Source: Actinomycetota bacterium
GTDB taxonomy: Bacteria > Actinomycetota > Actinomycetes > Nanopelagicales > Nanopelagicaceae
Length of the DNA: 6,915 bases
Direction of reading: 5' to 3'
NCBI GenBank assembly: GCA_947381255.1
Contig: CANCUC010000043.1
Coordinates: forward strand, 1 to 6,915
Shown here: piece after piece, positions 5,521 to 6,915 of the stretch
How positions within the stretch are numbered: the first letter of the stretch is position 1
How the letters are laid out: each line of letters opens with the position of its first letter
Notes under the pieces: generated by a model
Databases searched by the model: none
What the model saw: only the letters and a program-made list of their open reading frames with translations
What the model was told of the DNA's origin: nothing
Made by a program: the position numbers and the translations under genes

Positions 5521-6795
5521 CTACTTAACGGTCCAAGCCTTCAGAGTTGTCTCTTGTCCACCAACGATTTGCTCGACGGTGATGTCCTTAGCTGTGGTGT
5601 CTCCAGTCAATGTGCTGATGTGGAGAGCCTTACCAAGAACTGATGAAGCAGCTGGAACTGTTACTCCAGTGCCGCTGAATACAGCCTCTGTTACACCCTT
5701 ACGTGTTCCATCTGACTTTGCGATTGCAGCCAAGATAACTTGGAGAGCAGCCACGCCGTAGATTGGGTATGAGCCAACTGGAGCCTTCTTGTAGGTCTTC
5801 TTGTAAAGAGCCAAGAACTTTGCACCAGCACCGTTTGGAGCACCCTTAACGAGAAGCTCGTTAGAGAGACCAGCGAATGTGAGGTACGCACCAGCAGCAT
5901 TTGGATCTGAGTTGAATTGTGGGTAACCAGTGAATCCATCCGGAGCCATCAACTTAACCTTTGTGTTATCTCCGAGAACTGCAACCTTATCCTTGAGGAG
6001 CTGGCCGCCGTTGTTGTCGTAGATACCACCGAAGTAGACCAAGTCTGGGTTCAATGGAGCGATCTTCTGGAAGAGAGCGGTGTAATCGCTCTGTGTTGCA
6101 TCCCAACCTTGACCAGCAGGTCCGCTTGAGAGAACAGTTAGACCCTGCTTCTTAGCTTCTGTTGTGAATGCCTGAGCAACACCTTGACCGTAGGTCTGAG
6201 TATCGTTCAAAACATAAACGCTCTTTACGCCAATTGACTTAGCGAACTGAGCAGCTGCTGAACCTTGGTTGTCATCTGTTGTACATACGCGAGCGTAGTT
6301 ACGAACACCTGTTGGGTAGTAAACATCTGGCTCACCTGGGTTCCAAGACTTTGTAAGTCCTGGGTTGGTGTTTGCCTGAGAAACCATCAACATTGGGCCC
6401 TTTGGATCTTGGTTCAGAATTGGAACCTCAATCTTTGCGCAACCTGAGTTGTATGTACCGATAACGGCAATTTCTGCCTTATTTGCAACGTGCTGTTGTG
6501 CATTCTGTGCACACTTACCAGCATCCCATGCACCAGCTGTAGCTGTTGCATCGTCGTAGTACTTAAGAGTGATTGAATACTTGCCAACCTTGCCGCCGAT
6601 CGACTTGAGGTACAGAGCGATCGCCTTGTTGGTTGAGTCATTTGAATCGAATGAAGAACCCTGAAGAGGTACGTCAGTTGCGATTACAAGTGTCTTTGAT
6701 GCTGCTGCTTGTGATGGAACTGCTGCTGCAACGAATGCAGTAGCAACCATGGAAGCGGCGGCAACGACACTAACTACGCGAGTAAGTTTTGTCAT
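5521..6795 (-). CDS. livK: Exported substrate-binding protein of the branched-chain/neutral amino acid ABC transporter (LivK/LivJ-like)
   Basis: This is a 424-residue type I periplasmic-binding-fold protein. Residues 1-30 form a Sec signal peptide (MTKLTRVVSV, then an Ala/Val-rich core) with AxA-type cleavage near PSQA-AASK. There is no cysteine before residue 95, so no lipobox. By eye it lines up with E. coli LivJ: IGTYNSG (112-118), SQANTNPGLT (139-148), NDTQTYGQG (197-205), DYTALFQKIAPLNPDLVYFGG (237-257, shown in part) and MAPDGFTG (283-290). This puts S117, T143, Y259 and D286 near the LivJ ligand contacts Ser79, Thr102, Tyr202 and Glu226 (numbers from memory), consistent with an amino-acid ligand. 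The exact ligand is not determined. C95 and C119 could form a disulphide like the LivJ one; a third Cys is at 171. The start was set at 6795 because AGGAAGG lies five bases upstream and a signal peptide starts there. The gene ends in tandem TAG TAG. It leads the operon livKHMGF. Confidence 0.93.
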   Translation of the reverse strand: MTKLTRVVSVVAAASMVATAFVAAAVPSQAAASKTLVIATDVPLQGSSFDSNDSTNKAIALYLKSIGGKVGKYSITLKYYDDATATAGAWDAGKCAQNAQQHVANKAEIAVIGTYNSGCAKIEVPILNQDPKGPMLMVSQANTNPGLTKSWNPGEPDVYYPTGVRNYARVCTTDDNQGSAAAQFAKSIGVKSVYVLNDTQTYGQGVAQAFTTEAKKQGLTVLSSGPAGQGWDATQSDYTALFQKIAPLNPDLVYFGGIYDNNGGQLLKDKVAVLGDNTKVKLMAPDGFTGYPQFNSDPNAAGAYLTFAGLSNELLVKGAPNGAGAKFLALYKKTYKKAPVGSYPIYGVAALQVILAAIAKSDGTRKGVTEAVFSGTGVTVPAASSVLGKALHISTLTGDTTAKDITVEQIVGGQETTLKAWTVK

Positions 6796-6800
6796 TGTTA

Positions 6801-6807
6801 CCTTCCT
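6801..6807 (-). promoter_or_regulatory. Ribosome binding site of livK
   Basis: The minus strand reads AGGAAGG, then TAACA, then ATG. This fixes the start at 6795 rather than at the in-frame ATG codons near 6867. The same bases form the 3' arm of a possible hairpin with 6825-6833, so access to this site may be regulated. Confidence 0.8.
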
Positions 6808-6815
6808 GTTTTCTT

Positions 6816-6827
6816 TGTCCCGGGACA
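6816..6827. repeat. 12-bp perfect palindrome TGTCCCGGGACA upstream of livK
   Basis: TGTCCC is followed directly by its reverse complement GGGACA, 21 bp upstream of the livK start codon. Position and symmetry suit an operator for a dimeric repressor controlling the liv operon. The same bases overlap the 5' arm and loop of the possible leader hairpin. No regulator is encoded in the window and I do not recognise the site as that of a known family. Confidence 0.4.
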
Positions 6828-6833
6828 GGGAGG

Positions 6834-6915
6834 AGTGAAGGCTACCTGCAGGTTGCGGACACATCAAGACTTATCGCCACAAATCGGGCATTACTTTATT
6901 GTTACAAAGAGTCTA
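6834..6915 (-). other. Distal upstream region of the liv operon (promoter expected here or beyond the edge)
   Basis: Nothing coding is supported here. It contains a 10-bp palindrome, ACCTGCAGGT (6844-6853). A TAAAGT at 6898-6893 on the minus strand fits TANNNT, but its -35 would fall at or past the window edge. No other convincing promoter was found, so the operon promoter remains unassigned. If TAAAGT were used, the leader would be about 90 nt and would include both palindromes and the candidate hairpin. Confidence 0.3.

Larger units (their letters stand above)
6801..6833 (-). promoter_or_regulatory. Possible Shine-Dalgarno-sequestering hairpin in the livK leader
   Basis: In the livK transcript CCTCCCTGT (6833-6825) can pair with ACAGGAAGG (6809-6801) across a 15-nt loop. 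Eight of nine positions pair, with one C/A mismatch. The 3' arm contains the whole livK Shine-Dalgarno, and the 5' arm contains a CCUCC like the 16S anti-Shine-Dalgarno. Folding would block initiation. This is read directly by complementarity; stability and function are unproven. Confidence 0.35.

Noticed and set aside
5506..5521. GTAGAAC-GA-GTTCTAC inverted repeat, resembling an SOS (LexA) box
   Set aside because: The GAAC and GTTC halves are separated by two bases instead of four, and the site is at the 3' end of livK rather than at a promoter. It is a 7-bp-arm repeat of unknown or no function.
5407..5643. 78-codon plus-strand open frame crossing the livK-livH spacer
   Set aside because: It mostly overlaps the stem-loop and the livK 3' end in antisense. 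There is no ribosome binding site and no protein-like composition.
6796..6867. Longer livK start adding 24 residues (MMCPQPAGSL...)
   Set aside because: The extension would bury the signal peptide behind a charged stretch. The clear AGGAAGG sits directly before the ATG at 6795. The Cys in the extension is not in a lipobox and precedes the hydrophobic core.
1..6915. Mobile elements, CRISPR arrays, tRNA/rRNA genes, prophage or defence genes
   Set aside because: No transposase, terminal inverted repeats, regularly spaced repeats or RNA gene signature is visible. Almost all bases are explained by conserved housekeeping genes.

Overview
This window looks like a chromosomal housekeeping region from an actinobacterium of moderate base composition (A+T and G+C appear close to even). 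The DNA polymerase I N-terminus carries typical actinobacterial stretches such as LPVENFRSSKG, AFDVSRKTFR and FAALRGDPSDN. As I recall, polA beside a PaaI-type hotdog thioesterase and a liv (branched-chain amino acid ABC transporter) cluster is a familiar neighbourhood in Actinobacteria, including Streptomyces. The even base composition would suit a low-GC lineage such as the freshwater Nanopelagicales (acI), but that placement is inference.

Layout from left to right. Positions 1-1211 (minus strand) hold the first 403 codons of polA, which runs off the left edge. A 48-bp divergent intergenic region (1212-1259) separates it from a small hotdog thioesterase on the plus strand (1260-1661). The thioesterase converges on livF with only 6 bp between the two stop codons. 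From 6795 down to 1668, all on the minus strand, lies a complete five-gene operon in transcription order: substrate-binding protein (livK-like), permeases livH and livM, ATPases livG and livF. No stretch over 300 bp lacks a gene.

The liv genes together encode a high-affinity amino-acid importer. The exported binding protein captures ligand outside the membrane, LivH and LivM form the channel, and LivG and LivF hydrolyse ATP. livH-M-G-F are translationally coupled: there is a 2-nt gap between livH and livM, and two successive TAATG stop/start overlaps, each with a strong Shine-Dalgarno sequence. livK is set apart by 115 bp that contain a 13-bp perfect stem-loop and a possible internal promoter. 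This arrangement is expected to give more binding protein than membrane complex.

I see no previously undescribed system, mobile element or CRISPR array. The points most worth a second look are regulatory or protein-level. (1) The 48-bp polA/thioesterase divergon has a -10-like box 6-7 nt from each ATG, suggesting two leaderless, mutually overlapping promoters. (2) The livK leader could form a hairpin that hides its own Shine-Dalgarno sequence and contains a 12-bp palindrome. (3) The binding protein has a signal peptide but no lipobox cysteine, odd for a monoderm. (4) The DNA polymerase I has lost the DxE proofreading motif. (5) LivM carries a strongly acidic C-terminal tail.
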